Below are positions 1 through 11,284 of a stretch of 64,000 nt of DNA, one piece after another. Made by a program: the position numbers and the translations under genes. Numbering within the stretch: position 1 is the stretch's first letter; every line of letters begins with the position of its first letter. The DNA is from Cristatella mucedo (Eukaryota; Bryozoa; Phylactolaemata; Cristatellidae): assembly GCA_009760855.2 (NCBI GenBank), contig WPIO01000162.1:186001-250000 (forward strand), given 5' to 3'. The notes under the pieces are model-generated. The model was not told where the DNA came from. It searched no databases and saw only the letters and a list, made by a program, of their open reading frames with translations.

Positions 1-530
1 ACACTGCAGAACATGACACCTAGATTTCGTGCTGATCCAACAGGAGATATGCTGACAGAGCCAATATTGAGCTTCAGCCTTGCTAATTTCTGAATCTTAC
101 TGGATTTGCCCATAATTATTAGGTTGGTTTTATCGTCGTTTAATTTTCAAAAATTTGCTGCCATTCATGTGTGGATGTCATCAATACATGCAGCAATGGA
201 GTTGAGAGAATTCGAGGTGCTCGAAGGCTGGGAGGTATCAAAGCGAAGGTACAACTGAGTGTCATCTGTATATATTTGAAAGCCTAGATTGCACTTGGAA
301 CTTACATGAGTAAGAGGGAGAGTATAAACCGTGAAAAGAACCGGACCTAGCATGGAGCCCTGAGGTACCCCATATTTCAGAAGTACCTCGGATGATCTTT
401 GTCCATTCACGTCAATACTGTAGAGAGTCTCATACTGAGATAGGACCTGAACCTTTGCAGAGAACTGCCATGGATTACCAGGCGAGATGAGAGGCGCTCT
501 AGAAGAACTTGGTGATTGAGAAGTTCATTT
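1..530 (-). mobile_element. LINE family B fragment, reverse transcriptase palm
   Basis: 5'-truncated non-LTR retrotransposon copy cut by the window edge. Read on the minus strand, 165-410 encodes the RT signature PQGSMLGPVLFTVYTLPL followed by YTDDTQLYL, a variant of the catalytic YADD box. The same sequence recurs at 31.9-32.3 kb and 37.1-37.4 kb. Frames are interrupted, so this copy is dead. The upstream limit near 530 is where I stop seeing similarity to the other copies. Confidence 0.85.
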
Positions 531-910
531 AGTCAAATACGTGTACATTTGAGTTCAGCCAAGAGTGGTGTAGCATAGCTAGATTTAAACACATTCTCAT
601 AAGAACTAAGATTATTCAAGGTATTGCACAGGGGCCTTACAACGAATGCAAAGAGTTAGAAGAGTTGGCAACGAGAATAATGTACTGCAATTTTGTAATT
701 ATAATATAGGCAAGTTATCTTCCGCTCACATTCCAAGGTCAATCAATAAAACACGAACAGGGTTTTCTTGGTTGCACGAAGGAACGTGATGCAGGGTTGT
801 TAGATTTTTGTGAGATATCTTGATGTTTGGGTGCGATGCACAATGTATCTAATCATTAAGAATGATGCCATGCATGATTTTGATACTTTTTTACTCGGTA
901 AAGAAGCAAA
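531..910. other. No gene seen
   Basis: AT-rich sequence with no coding signal that I recognise. It may include further decayed LINE-B sequence at its left side. The direct duplication begins just to its right. Confidence 0.5.
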
Positions 911-2339
911 GTAGGTGATGATTTTGAAGAACAACTTTAAATGGTGCCACCTAAAACAGGCATCAACCACATTTTAAAGTGGGTCTCATTATTGCGATTT
1001 TTAACGTTCCTTCTAACCAAATGAAAAATAACAGCAGTGTCGCTTAGCTACTTAATCTGTTTCGGACTCTAACTAAATGGTACATTTTTGAAAATTTCAA
1101 TCTAAAGAACTTATATTTTGCCACATTTAGCGTGAGAATGATCGGAGTGATTTCTTCCGTCCTCAATGAGGCAGTATTTCTGGTTCTTAATGTAGTAAAA
1201 TATGAATAAAAAGAGCAAAGGATCACGATTAGGTTTTCAAACGAAATTTGGCTATTACCTTACCATTGCAGACATGCCCAAGTCATAATATCTGGCTTTT
1301 CTTTTCCCTGATCGTTCTCTGGTTCATTAATGTTTAGGACTGATTGTAGCGGCATTGAATTCTTACCTTTGCAGCTTGTTATTAAGACAGCTCGATGAAA
1401 TGGCGTAACTGAGCTGTTACCTAAGCTCTCATAAGAACAAATTTTAATTACTTACCTTGATCACCAAGGAAAGGATTTTGTGTCAGCTAAATAAAGTACC
1501 TATCTGGAATGTTCTAGCATTTTGATATTCTAATAGATTCGCTGAGAATGTGAGAAAATATGTTGCACTTGCTTGAGTGTCAGCTAGTGAATCTATTTAA
1601 AATTAGCTAGAATCCTTTTGTGAAACTAAAGCCCCAGGTAGCAAACTGTAATTACAATGAGGTTCTTCTATTAGGGATCCATCACTCTGAGAGCCAAACA
1701 AATACTCATGTAAATAATATTACGTGCACATCTTTAATTGACTTCACTTGGTAGGACTTACATAGGGCTGCTTAAGACATCTGTAGAAAAGTATCTCAGC
1801 TATTATTATTACTGCCAGGGATTACAAAATATATACTAATCATTATTAACAGTTTGATTCATTCTAATTTCCAAGAAGTCTAAATTTAGTTATTGTAAGG
1901 CCCTCTAAATGAAAGGAGTAAACATTGTATTTCAGGTAATTGGAAGTTATCACCATATTTTGAGCCTATTCATTTATTTCCAATGTGCTACTTTCAACTG
2001 AAACAATAATAATGATATTTATACTATAGCAGCCACACTTATGCTACACAGTTTTCCAAAGTAATCAGTGTTTGTAGCTACCGTTTATGCAAAAAAACCG
2101 AGAGATAATGGTGATTACTTATTGCAGACGTTGTTGTCTTGACTAGAAGGGTGAATAATTAAACCCCTAATTAATTTCTTTTTCAGAACTTATTGAAATA
2201 TGTTTACCTTAGGTCGAACTTCTGTGGTTAAGTAAAATATTTTTATTATGCATGCCGGTTTTTTCATTATCACACTAATAATAAACAGAATAAATATGTC
2301 TCTGGTCTTAGGGGTTATACCCTGCTCCTAAATTTTGAA

Positions 2340-2757
2340 TGATAACAATAATAAAAATAATAGAGAATTTTAAACACCACCACCAGAGAACTCAATCTCT
2401 CTTTCTAGGAACTTTAGGTTTTCGGCAATCGAAGTACGACCAAATGTTAAGTGGTAGCATGTTCTGTACAAAACGCGAATAACATCGTTAGGGTTGGCAT
2501 GCATAGGTTCAGCATGTGAGTGTGGTTACTGGCAGCATGCAATGTGTCGGCACCCATATACACGTAATGGGCTATCTCAGGGAACAGCTAAAGGCTGCGA
2601 TGAATATATGCGTATTTAGTTTCTTTTCAAATGTGATCAAGTCAGGAAATGTCACGAATCAAGAAGAAGGTACGCTCCAGACCCACAGAGCATGCAAACT
2701 AAAAGCAAAGTCTCCAAAGGATTCGAGTTTGCTGTTACGTGATTCATTAAGATAGCA
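2340..2757 (-). mobile_element. LINE family B 3' end
   Basis: Minus-strand 3' terminal fragment recognised by the shared block reading agagaactcaatctctcttt followed by the region with repeated cagcatgc and gtggttagtgg words seen in every LINE-B 3' UTR here. The polymerase end is too decayed to translate. The orthologous copy in the second duplicate is interrupted by LINE-A. Confidence 0.75.
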
Positions 2758-3016
2758 ACACTAGACCAGAAAAACGTAAGTAACTTTTGCCCTGTTTACC
2801 TGCTGCTCCAATCAATTGGGATGTTCAGAATGGTAATGTACCACAACATTAATATGATCAACCACTCTAATCTAGTTATCAAAGATTGAGATATTTTCAT
2901 TCTGTTAATTCAGAATTGCTCAAGGTATTAAATGGGTTTGTCACAGCTGTAGATTTAGAAAAAGTCCCTCTATTTATTTTCCTAAATAAGGAGGTAAAGT
3001 GTATCACTCTAGATAC

Positions 3017-3212
3017 AGTATTTTGGAATGCCTCTTATCGGATTTGGGGGTGGCTGACGGACGGTTAAACCGTCCAGCTCACAGGCTGACACATTCAGGC
3101 GTTACTGGCAGGTTAGTGCAACTGACCAGCTCCAGTGTAACTGTCAGGGTCAAGTGCATCCAAGTACGTAGGGAGAACTCACCCGATGAGCGCATGAAAG
3201 TACGAATGCAAG
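3017..3212 (+). CDS. Putative exon or coding block C1
   Basis: An open frame reading SILECLL, then a variable stretch, then VQLTSSSVTVRVKCIQV and a tail ending RMQ. It aligns without gaps over about 40 codons, in the same frame, with diverged blocks at 22.2-22.3 kb and 17.5 kb. That suggests coding constraint. A possible donor (CAAG|gtatca) follows at 3213 in phase 1, matching the phase of exon A1. The left boundary and the function are unknown, and it could be an old decayed exon. Confidence 0.35.
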
Positions 3213-3283
3213 GTATCATAATTAATACTACAACTCGAACTGAGACGATATTGCGATTCACAAAGGTTTAATGAATTTTGCAG

Positions 3284-3336
3284 ACGATTCAATCAACAAT
3301 CCCTGCACAGCTGCTGACATAATGAGGAATTTTGAG
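3284..3336 (+). CDS. Exon A, unit 1
   Basis: A 53-nt internal exon between tgaattttgcag and gtaacaca. It starts by completing a codon (phase 1, reading Asp with a G from the previous exon) and ends in phase 0. The peptide reads DSINNPCTAADIMRNFE. Five other copies in the window keep the acceptor, the donor and a length of 2 modulo 3. Paired with exon B1, 1.5 kb downstream, it gives a 47-codon module. The family is not recognised. Confidence 0.65.
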
Positions 3337-3749
3337 GTAACACAAGTTTGCTTACTGTATGGGCTTCCTTTACAGTTAAACCAGTTTGCTAGATAGTAAC
3401 CAAGGTGATGACTTTGGCCTGACGGAATTATCTTATCTTATAAGAGTATTCAATCCCAGTGCACTACTAGGGTCAATTTTCTTTTAAAGACCACGCTAAA
3501 TTCAGTCTTGGCATCGGACTAAACTATTGTATTCGAATGTCGAAATGTATCGTCGCTTTAAATATCGGTGATGCTTTTAATTTAATTTGTTAAATAATAG
3601 CCAAGTTTTTACATATTATGTCGGTAACGTAGTTTCATCCATATGCAGTGTAGACATGTATTTCTTTTAAACAATATTTTGCAGCTGTCGTGCTTCGTCA
3701 GAACAGCTAAATATTAACCGTAATGTACGTCATAAAGCGACATCACAGA

Positions 3750-4265
3750 GATCGATCTCTTTCTAGTCTCTCTAAATTTGCTTCAAAATAAGCACGATCG
3801 AATAATTAGTGATAGCATGCTAAATAAAGGACATGAAAATCATGGCTAGTGCTAACATGCACGGGGTCGGCATGAAACTATGGTTAGTGGCAGCATGCAC
3901 AGTGCCAGACTGCACAGAATCAGGAAGCACATGCTCATAAAGGTCAAATCTTAGGAACCCACTGCAGACTGTGATAAATACTTGAGTTTTCAGTTTCTTT
4001 TTAAATGTGGTCAAGTCAGGTTATGTCTTGACGCAGCTCGGAGTGAGTTCCGGGTTTTGGGATAATAATAAGTAATGGCACGGTCTCTAAAGTATTTGAG
4101 GTTTGTAAGAGGTATAGGTAAACAGTTAGATTCTCAAAAGGTAGTGCTACGATGCTTAGCCTGGTGAAGAAGCAGATCTGATAGGTAGGCTGGAGCCAAA
4201 GAACGAAGGGACCTAAAAGTCAGTGACACCGTTAAAGACAATATCAACTTAACAAGCTTTTCAGT
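3750..4265 (-). mobile_element. LINE family B 3' fragment
   Basis: Minus-strand fragment with the LINE-B 3' UTR words and the C-terminal polymerase region, including the sequence that in better copies encodes DLTTFKRNLKTHLF (here DMTTFKKKLKTQVF-like). Shared by both duplicates, so it was inserted before the duplication. Confidence 0.75.
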
Positions 4266-4479
4266 TGCAGCTTAGAAGCTAGTACTTACTCACGAGGTGC
4301 TACAGAGAATTCAATTTCATCATCCTAACTTGCTGTTCATCACTGGCGTTTCTCTCTATCGTTGTGAGTTGCAGCTGGAACTTACTTTTTCGTTAGCCTA
4401 TACATGTTTACTAATTGCCCATCTAAAAAATGTCTTGGGCATCCAATTATGTCGCTTGTTACCCTGCATCAGTTAGTTT

Positions 4480-4796
4480 ATCCATTTCCCTGATTTGACC
4501 ACATTTGAAAAGAATTTAAAAAACACACCTATTTAGGACAGCGGTTAGTGGGTCCCTGTGATTATTCCTTCATGTGCTTATGTGTGCTGCTACTGTGCAT
4601 GCTGCCACTAACGACATTTGCATGCTGACTCCGTGAATGTCACACTAACCCTGTTATTCATTTTGTTTATCAAGCATGAGATTACTCACCATTCAAACGT
4701 GTTTCCCTTTCCAGCAAAGGTAAAGCACCTATAAAGAGATTGAGTTCTCTGAGGGCGCTTTATCAAGTGCATCATTGTTATTATTAATAGTATTAA
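4480..4796 (+). mobile_element. LINE family B 3' end with ATT tail
   Basis: Plus-strand 3' terminal fragment. It runs from the region encoding the last polymerase residues (tttgaccacatttgaaaaga) to the terminal block gagttctctgagggcgcttt and an ATT-rich tail. It lies in inverted orientation to the fragment at 3750. It is shared by both duplicates. Confidence 0.8.
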
Positions 4797-4863
4797 TTTC
4801 TATTAGGATTTTACTTTGTCTGCTGTAGTCAGTACTCTTCTGTAGTAACATTCACTTTTGCAG

Positions 4864-4951
4864 CAGCAGAAGGCGGATACCTACCTTACACCAATTGAGG
4901 GCAATAACCTTGAGCAAACGGAAGAAGATATCTACGAAAGCGTGGAAATTG
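4864..4951 (+). CDS. Exon B, unit 1
   Basis: An 88-nt internal exon, acceptor ttttgcag and donor G|gtataa, entering in phase 0 and leaving in phase 1. Its 29 codons begin QQKADTYLTPIEG and end EEDIYESVEI. Two tyrosines sit in Yxx-hydrophobic-like settings (YLTP, YESV). The acceptor is a NAGNAG type, so small length variants are possible. Neighbouring copies keep frame and splice sites. If the donor were ignored the frame would stop six codons later, so a terminal-exon role cannot be excluded. Confidence 0.65.
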
Positions 4952-6529
4952 GTATAATGCATAGCTAAACAATCGATAGTTTTTATATTTTACATGGTTT
5001 TTATTATAAGGCGTGCCTGCATTTTTGCATGCAAGACCAAAAGTAGGTGATGATTTTGAAGAACAACTTTAAATGATTCTACCTTAATCTGACGTTAACC
5101 AATATTTTAAGTCGGTCTCATAATTGCAATTTGTAACGTTCCCTCTCACAAAATGGACTATATCAGCCGTGTCGCTTAGCTACTTAACATGTTATTGACT
5201 ATAACCTAATGGTACATTTTTAAAACTTGCAATTTAAAGAACTAACATCTGGCCAAATTTAGCTTAATAATGATCGCAGTGATTTCTGCCGTCCTCAATG
5301 AGGCAATATTTTTGGTTCTTAATGCAGTACAATATGAATAAAAAGAGAAAAAGATCACGATTATTTGTTCTCGCGAAATCTTGCTACTACCTTACCATTG
5401 AAGACTTGCCTACGTCATAACATGTGGCTTTTGTTTTCTCTGACCGTTGTGTGGTTCATTAGCGTTTAGGACTGATTATAGTGGCATTGAATTCTTACCT
5501 TTGCAGCATGTTATCAAGACAGCTCGATAAAATGGCGTAACTGAGCTGTTACCTAAGCTCTCATAACAGCAAATTCAAATTACTTACCTTGACCATCAAG
5601 GAAAATATTTTCTGTCTGCTAAATGAAGTACCTATCTGGAATGTGCGAGCGTTTTGTAGATAAATATTCTAATAGATGGACTGCTGGTGCAGTCGTTCGT
5701 AAACTTAGTTTAAAGAAAAGTTGCAGATACAGAATATGCTGCACTTGCTTGAGTGTTAGCTAGTGAATCTAATAAAAATCAGCTAGAATACCTTTGTGAA
5801 ACTAAAGCCTCAGGTAGCGAACTGTAATTACAATGAGGTTCTTCAATTATGGACCCTTCACTCTGAGAGCCACACAAATACGCATGTAAATAAAGATTAT
5901 GTGCACCTCTCTAATTGACTTCACTTGTTAGCACGTACAATGGGCTGCTTAAGACATCTGTAGAAAAGTATCTTACCTATTATCATTACTGCCAGGGCTA
6001 TGAAATATATACTAATTATTCTTAAAAAGGTTAATTCATTCTAATTTCTAAGAAGTCAAAATGTAGTTATTGTAAGGCCCTCCTAATGAAAGTAGTAAAC
6101 ATTATATTTCAGGTAATTGTAAGTAGTCACCATCTTTTGAGCCAGTCATTTGCTTCCAATATGCTATGTTCAACCAAAACAGCAATAATGATATTCATAC
6201 TATATCAGCAACACTTATGATGCAAAGTTTTCCGAAGTAATAAGTGTTTTTTGCAACCGTGTATGCCTAAAAATCGAGAGGTCATGGCGATTACTCATTG
6301 CAGACGTTGTTGTCTTTACTATACTGGTGAAAAATTAAACACCTATTTAATTTATTTTTCAGAACATACGGAATTATGTTTACCTTAGGTCGAATTTCTG
6401 TGGTTAAGTAAAATATTTTTATTATGCATGCCATTTTTTCCATTATCACTCCAATCACAAACAGAATAAATATGTCCCTCGTCTCAGGGGTTATACCCTG
6501 CACCCAAATACAGGCTGATCATAATAATA

Positions 6530-7510
6530 AAATAATAGAGAATTTTAAACAGCACCCTAGGAGAACTGAATCTCTATTTCTAGGCACTATGAATATGGCT
6601 GCAAGGCTGGTCTTCAAGTCCCAGCGGTTTGAGCACGTGTCACCTTTGCTGAAAGAGCTAGGATGGTTGCCGGTTGAGCAAAGGATACAGAGCAAGTTCT
6701 TATGCTGACCCACAAGGCCCGCCACGGCTTGGCTCTTTCGTACCTAGCTGAACTGCTGCATCAGTTTCAGCCTCTTCGCGCCCTCAGGTCCTGTGTGGAC
6801 AATAAATTAGCTGTCCCATTCCTCCGCTTAAAGACAGTTGGCGACAGAAGCTTTAGCTCTGCAGGTCCTAGACTGTGGAACTCGCTTCCACAATGATTAG
6901 GCAACGACATCTACTCTCCGACTGCCGACTATGGCACATCTTTTTCAGCGGTCCTGAACTGCCAATTCTATTCTACTCACTACCTCAACTGCTCTCCTAA
7001 CTCTGCTATGGTTCCCACTTTCTCTTTGTTGCTTGAGACGAAGTCTGTTGGCTACCGAATGCGTGCCGAAAGCCGCTTAGGCTGTGAGTGGGCTATACAA
7101 AACTCTCCTGCGTAACACCCACATGGTCTTTATGACTTTGTGGAATTACTGACGGTGATACATTATATTCACTTTAAGTTTCCAGCAATGGAACAACGAT
7201 CGAATGGTTAGTGGTAGCATGTTTAATACAAACGTGAATAGCATCGTTAGGGTTGGCATGCACAGGTTCAGCATGCAAGCATGCTTAGTGGCAGCATGCA
7301 ATGTGTCGGCACACATAAGCACATAAAAGGGCGATCTCAGGGACAAGCTAAACACTGTGATGAATAGATGCCTATTCAGTTTCTGTTCAAATGTGATCAA
7401 GTCAGGAAATGTCACGAATGAAGAAGGGAGTAGGCTCCAGACCCACAGAGCATACAAACTGAAGGCAAAGTCTCCAAAGGATTCGAGTTTGCTGTTAAAT
7501 GATTTATTAA
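6530..7510 (-). mobile_element. LINE family B 3' end split by LINE-A
   Basis: Duplicate of the 2340-2757 fragment. Its two parts (about 6530-6586 and 7167-7510) are separated by a plus-strand LINE-A insertion. The uninterrupted copy at 2340 serves as the empty site. Confidence 0.75.
6587..7166 (+). mobile_element. LINE family A 3' fragment, insertion in duplicate 2
   Basis: 5'-truncated LINE-A copy. It encodes the post-RT C-terminal region NMAARLVFKSQ then LLKELGWLPVEQRIQ, with one frame break near 6700, followed by the family's 3' end (ttactgacggtgatacatta). It is absent from the matching place in duplicate 1. CACT occurs on both sides and could be a short target-site duplication. Confidence 0.9.
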
Positions 7511-7776
7511 GAAAGCAACACTAGACCAGAAAAACGTAAGAAACGTCTGCCTTGTTTACCTGCTGCTCCAATGAATTAGGATGTTCAGAATGGTGATGTA
7601 CCAAAATATTAACATGATCAACCACTCTAATCTAGTTATCAAAGAGTGAGAGATTATCATTCTGTTGATTCAGAATTGCTCAAGGTATTGAATGGGTTTG
7701 TCACAACTGCAGATTTAGAAAAAGTCCCTCTATTTATTTTCCTAAATACTGGGGTAAAGTTTATCACTCTAGATAC

Positions 7777-7972
7777 AGTATTTTGAAATGCCTCTTATCG
7801 GATTTGGGAGTGGCTGACAGGCTGTTAAACCGTCCAGCTCACAGGCTGACACATTCAGGCGTTACTGGCAGGTTAGTGCAACTGGCCAGCTCCTGTCTCA
7901 CTGTCAAGGTCAAGTGCATCCAAGTACATCGGAAGAACACACCCGATGAGCGCATGAAAGTACGAATGCAAC
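7777..7972 (+). CDS. Putative exon or coding block C2
   Basis: Copy of block C1 in the second duplicate. It begins SILKCLL and later reads KCIQVHRKNTPDERMKV. The frame is still open despite several substitutions. The possible donor at 7973 reads CAAC|gtatca. Function unknown. Confidence 0.35.
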
Positions 7973-8043
7973 GTATCATAATTAATACTATAACTCAAAC
8001 TGAGATAATGTATCGATTCACAAAGATTTGATGAATTTTGCAG

Positions 8044-8096
8044 ACGATTCAATCAACAATCCCTGCACAGCTGCTGACATAATGAGGAATTTTGAG
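8044..8096 (+). CDS. Exon A, unit 2
   Basis: 53-nt copy of exon A1, identical in peptide (DSINNPCTAADIMRNFE) and in both splice sites (tgaattttgcag and gtaacaca). Phases 1 in, 0 out. It lies in the second segmental duplicate, 1.5 kb upstream of exon B2. Confidence 0.65.
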
Positions 8097-8509
8097 GTAA
8101 CACAAGTTTGCTTACTGTATGGGCTTCCTTTACAGTTAAACTAGTTTGTTAAATAGTAACCGAGGTAATTGCTTCGGCCTGACGGAATTGTCTTATTATG
8201 TAATACTAGTATTCAATCCCAGTGCACTACTAGGGTCAATTTTTTTTCAAAGACCACGTCATATTCAATCTTGTCATCGGACTGAACTATTGTACTCGAA
8301 TGTCATAATTTATCGTCGCTGTAAATATCTGTGATATTTTTATTTAATTTTTGGACTAATAGCTATGTTATTACATATAATGTCGGTAACGTAGTTTCAT
8401 CCTTATACGGTGTAGACATGTATTTCTTTTAAACAATATTTTGCAGCTGTCGTGCTTCGTCAGAAGAGCTAAATATTAACCCTAATGCAGGTCATAAAGC
8501 AACATCAGA

Positions 8510-9025
8510 GACATCGATCTCCTTCTAGTCTCTTTAAATTTGCTTCAAAATAAGCACGACCGAATGATTAGTGATAGCATGCTAAATAAACGACATGAAA
8601 AACATGGTTAGTGATAACATGCACAGGGCCATCATTAAACTATGGTTTGTGGCAGCATGCATAGTGGCAGCATGCACAGTCTCAGGAAGTACACGCACCT
8701 TAAGGACAAGTCTTAGGAACCCACTACAGACTGTGATAAATACTTGAGTATTCAGTTTCTTCTTAAATATAGTCAAGTCAGGATATGTCTTGACGCAGCT
8801 CGGGAGTGACTTCCGGGTTTTGGGACAATACTAAGTAATGGCATGGTCTATAAAGTATTTGAGGTTTGTAAGAGGTATAGGTGAAAGATTAGATAATCAA
8901 AAGGTAGTGTTACGATGCTTAGCCTGGTGAAGAAGTAGATCTGATAGGTAGGCTGCAGCCAAAGCATGAAGGAACTTTAAAGTTAGTGAAACCGATTGAG
9001 ACAATATCAACTTTAAAAGCTTTTC
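8510..9025 (-). mobile_element. LINE family B 3' fragment
   Basis: Second-duplicate counterpart of the 3750-4265 fragment, same orientation and same truncation. Confidence 0.75.
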
Positions 9026-9239
9026 AGTAGCAGCTTAGACCCTAGTACTTACTAAAGAAGTGCTACTAAGAATTCAATTTCATCATCCTAATTTACTGTT
9101 CATCACTGGCGGTTCTCTTAATCGCTGTGAGTTGCAGCTGTGACTTACTTTTTTGTTAGCCTACTTAAGTTTACTAATTGCCCATCTAAAAAATGTCTTA
9201 GGCATCCAATTATGTCGCTTGTTAGCTTGCATCGGTTAG

Positions 9240-9556
9240 TTTATCTATTTCCCTGACTTGACCACATTTGAAAGAAATTTAAAAACTCACTTATTTAGGA
9301 AAGCATTTAGTGGGTCTCTGTGAGTCATCCTTCATGTGCTTATGCTTGCTGATACTGTGCATGCTACCACTAACGACACTTGCATGCTGACTCCGTGAAT
9401 GTCACACTAACCCTGTTATTCATATTGTTCATCAAGCATAAGATTACTGACCATTCAAACGTGTTTCCCTTTGCAGCAAAAGTAAAGCACCTACAAAAAG
9501 ATTGAGTTCTCTATGAGAGCTTTATCAAGTGCATTATTATAATTACTGTTAGTATT
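9240..9556 (+). mobile_element. LINE family B 3' end
   Basis: Second-duplicate counterpart of the 4480-4796 fragment, ending in an AT-rich tail derived from ATT repeats. Confidence 0.8.
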
Positions 9557-9625
9557 AATTTCCATTAGGATTTTACTTTGTCTGCTGTGTTCAGTACTCT
9601 TCTTTAGTAACATTCACTTCTGCAG

Positions 9626-9713
9626 GAGCATAAGGCGGAAACCTACCTTACACTGACTGAGGGCAATAACCTTGAGCAAACGAAAGAAGATATCTACGAA
9701 AGCGTGGAAATTG
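9626..9713 (+). CDS. Exon B, unit 2
   Basis: 88-nt exon, acceptor cttctgcag and donor G|gtataa, phase 0 in and 1 out. It reads EHKAETYLTLTEG at its start and EDIYESVEI at its end, with tyrosine motifs YLTL and YESV 13 residues apart. Compared with exon B1 all changes are substitutions and the frame is intact. Confidence 0.65.
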
Positions 9714-9801
9714 GTATAATACATAGCCAAACAATCAATTGTTTTTATATTTTACATGGTTTTCTTTATAAGGCGTGCCTGCATTTTTGCATGCAAGACC
9801 A

Positions 9802-10515
9802 GCTCAGTTTTCTTTAGCATTAACGTGAGTCTGTATTAAACTGCTCCAGGGATTTTTCTTGTTGCGTTTAGGATTGGATGCAAATTAAAAAAGTGAGAAA
9901 GATAGAGATCTAGCAGATTTCGAAGACTTTACATCAGTCTACGCCCGGTAGCTTAGAAAATTAACGATTATTTTTTCGCTTGAAAGCTGAAGTCCTGATA
10001 ATCAGAGCCATAACGTATTGTAAGAAGGTTAAAGATTTGCTGGCTAGTTCTGAGAGTAATCAATTGCCGTAAGACAAGGGCTCGTTGTAGACGTATTCAG
10101 CCATTATTAGCGAAGCTATTGTGGGAATTCATGCAGCCATAACAAAGTATACAGCTAAAGCATTTGCTAAGTCCTAACCTGTGACATTTTTAAGTGATTT
10201 TCCGTTAGTTGTGCAAGCAACGTGGCTACCTCAAAAAGTTGTAGTACTATAAATAGATCTCGTCTCGTGACGGCCATATACCACAATCTCAGCTGTATTC
10301 ACTGGTTGAAAAGTGCAGTCCAGATCTTATTAAGATTTTCAAAACGTCTGTGGAAAAAAGGGGTCCTGGTCAAGTCCTAAAAATCGGCTATCTAAAGACC
10401 AATAATTAAAATCCGTGGTTTTTTACAGTTGTCTTTGGAATAAGGATCAAAGTTCCATTCGAATTTCCTAGTAAGTTTGCTGCCCAAGCCAAATTTGAGC
10501 ATTATGTTTTACGAT
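9802..10515. other. Intron-like sequence, no gene seen
   Basis: Unique AT-rich sequence to the right of the segmental duplication. I see no exon copy, RNA gene or retroelement in it. Confidence 0.5.
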
Positions 10516-11165
10516 TGCTGAATCACTCTCTGTGAATAACTGCGATAAAGTTGGTCTTGTCATCATTTAATATAAGAGAGATTGTTGTCATCCATGTGAG
10601 GAAGCTATCAATACATGAAGCAGGGAAGATTTCGAAATTCGACAAGCTTGAGATCGGGAAGGGATCAAATCTAAGGTACAGCTGAGTATAATCTACCATG
10701 AAGTGAAAGTTGAGATTGTGCTTCGCAAACACATCGGAAAGAGGGAGAGTATACACTGCACAAAGAACGGGACCAAGCACTCAGCCCTGAGGTTTACCGT
10801 ACTTCAGCGATTCGTCTAATGATCATGAGTCCATTCCCAGCACTTATTCGAATATTTGTTTGAGATTGAACACAAGATATTGCAAAGCTGTGCCAATGAT
10901 GCCTAGGCGAAATGAGAGGCCATAAACAAAGAATATCTGATCAATACTTAAGTCAGCAGTCCTGGTAAGGTCGTTATGCAATCGAATACATGCTGATTCT
11001 GTGTAGTGACAAGCTATAGGGCTGCTCGTATTAGAGAAGTGTGAAGTTCCAATATATGAGTTCAGTTAATCAGCGACGAGTCGTTCAAATAACTTTGATA
11101 AGAACGGTAGAAGAGAGATGAGGTGATAGTTGCTGCCGCTTTCTTGGCTTAGAGTTCGTTTTTCA
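10516..11165 (-). mobile_element. LINE family B reverse transcriptase fragment
   Basis: Minus-strand fragment encoding MLGPVLCAVYTLPLSDVF, then VDYTQLYLRF (the YADD box mutated to VDY) and LNDDKTNF. Multiple stops and shifts. Its upstream edge merges with unclear sequence near 11.16 kb. Confidence 0.8.
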
Positions 11166-11284
11166 AGTAGTGGTCTGACTCTAACTTTTTGGAAACTTTT
11201 GCGACATGATATGCAGCCAATCACATATTAAGGATGATGAATATGCATGGGAGACTTGCTTTTCTCGGTAGAGAGTGGCCGAGC

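Larger units (their letters stand above)
911..5039. repeat. Direct segmental duplication, copy 1
   Basis: The sequence from about 911 (aaagtaggtgatgattttg) to about 5039 (ending near ttgcatgcaagacca) recurs head-to-tail at 5040-9801. Copy 1 carries exons A1 and B1, block C1 and three LINE-B fragments, all present at matching places in copy 2. It lacks the LINE-A insertion found in copy 2. The break points are read by eye and may be off by a few bases. Confidence 0.85.
5040..9801. repeat. Direct segmental duplication, copy 2
   Basis: Second copy of the 911-5039 segment, carrying exons A2 and B2 and block C2. It is about 630 bp longer, mostly because a LINE-A 3' fragment (6587-7166) was inserted into it. 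The junction with copy 1 is marked by the repeat of ttgcatgcaagacca at about 5025-5039 and 9787-9801. Divergence is visible but modest, so this is younger than the other exon-cassette duplications in the window. Confidence 0.85.

Noticed and set aside
2999..3271. Single 90-codon gene in the first duplicate
   Set aside because: The frame reads into the intron before exon A1. Only the part up to about 3212 is conserved with other units, so it is treated as a possible exon, not a gene.
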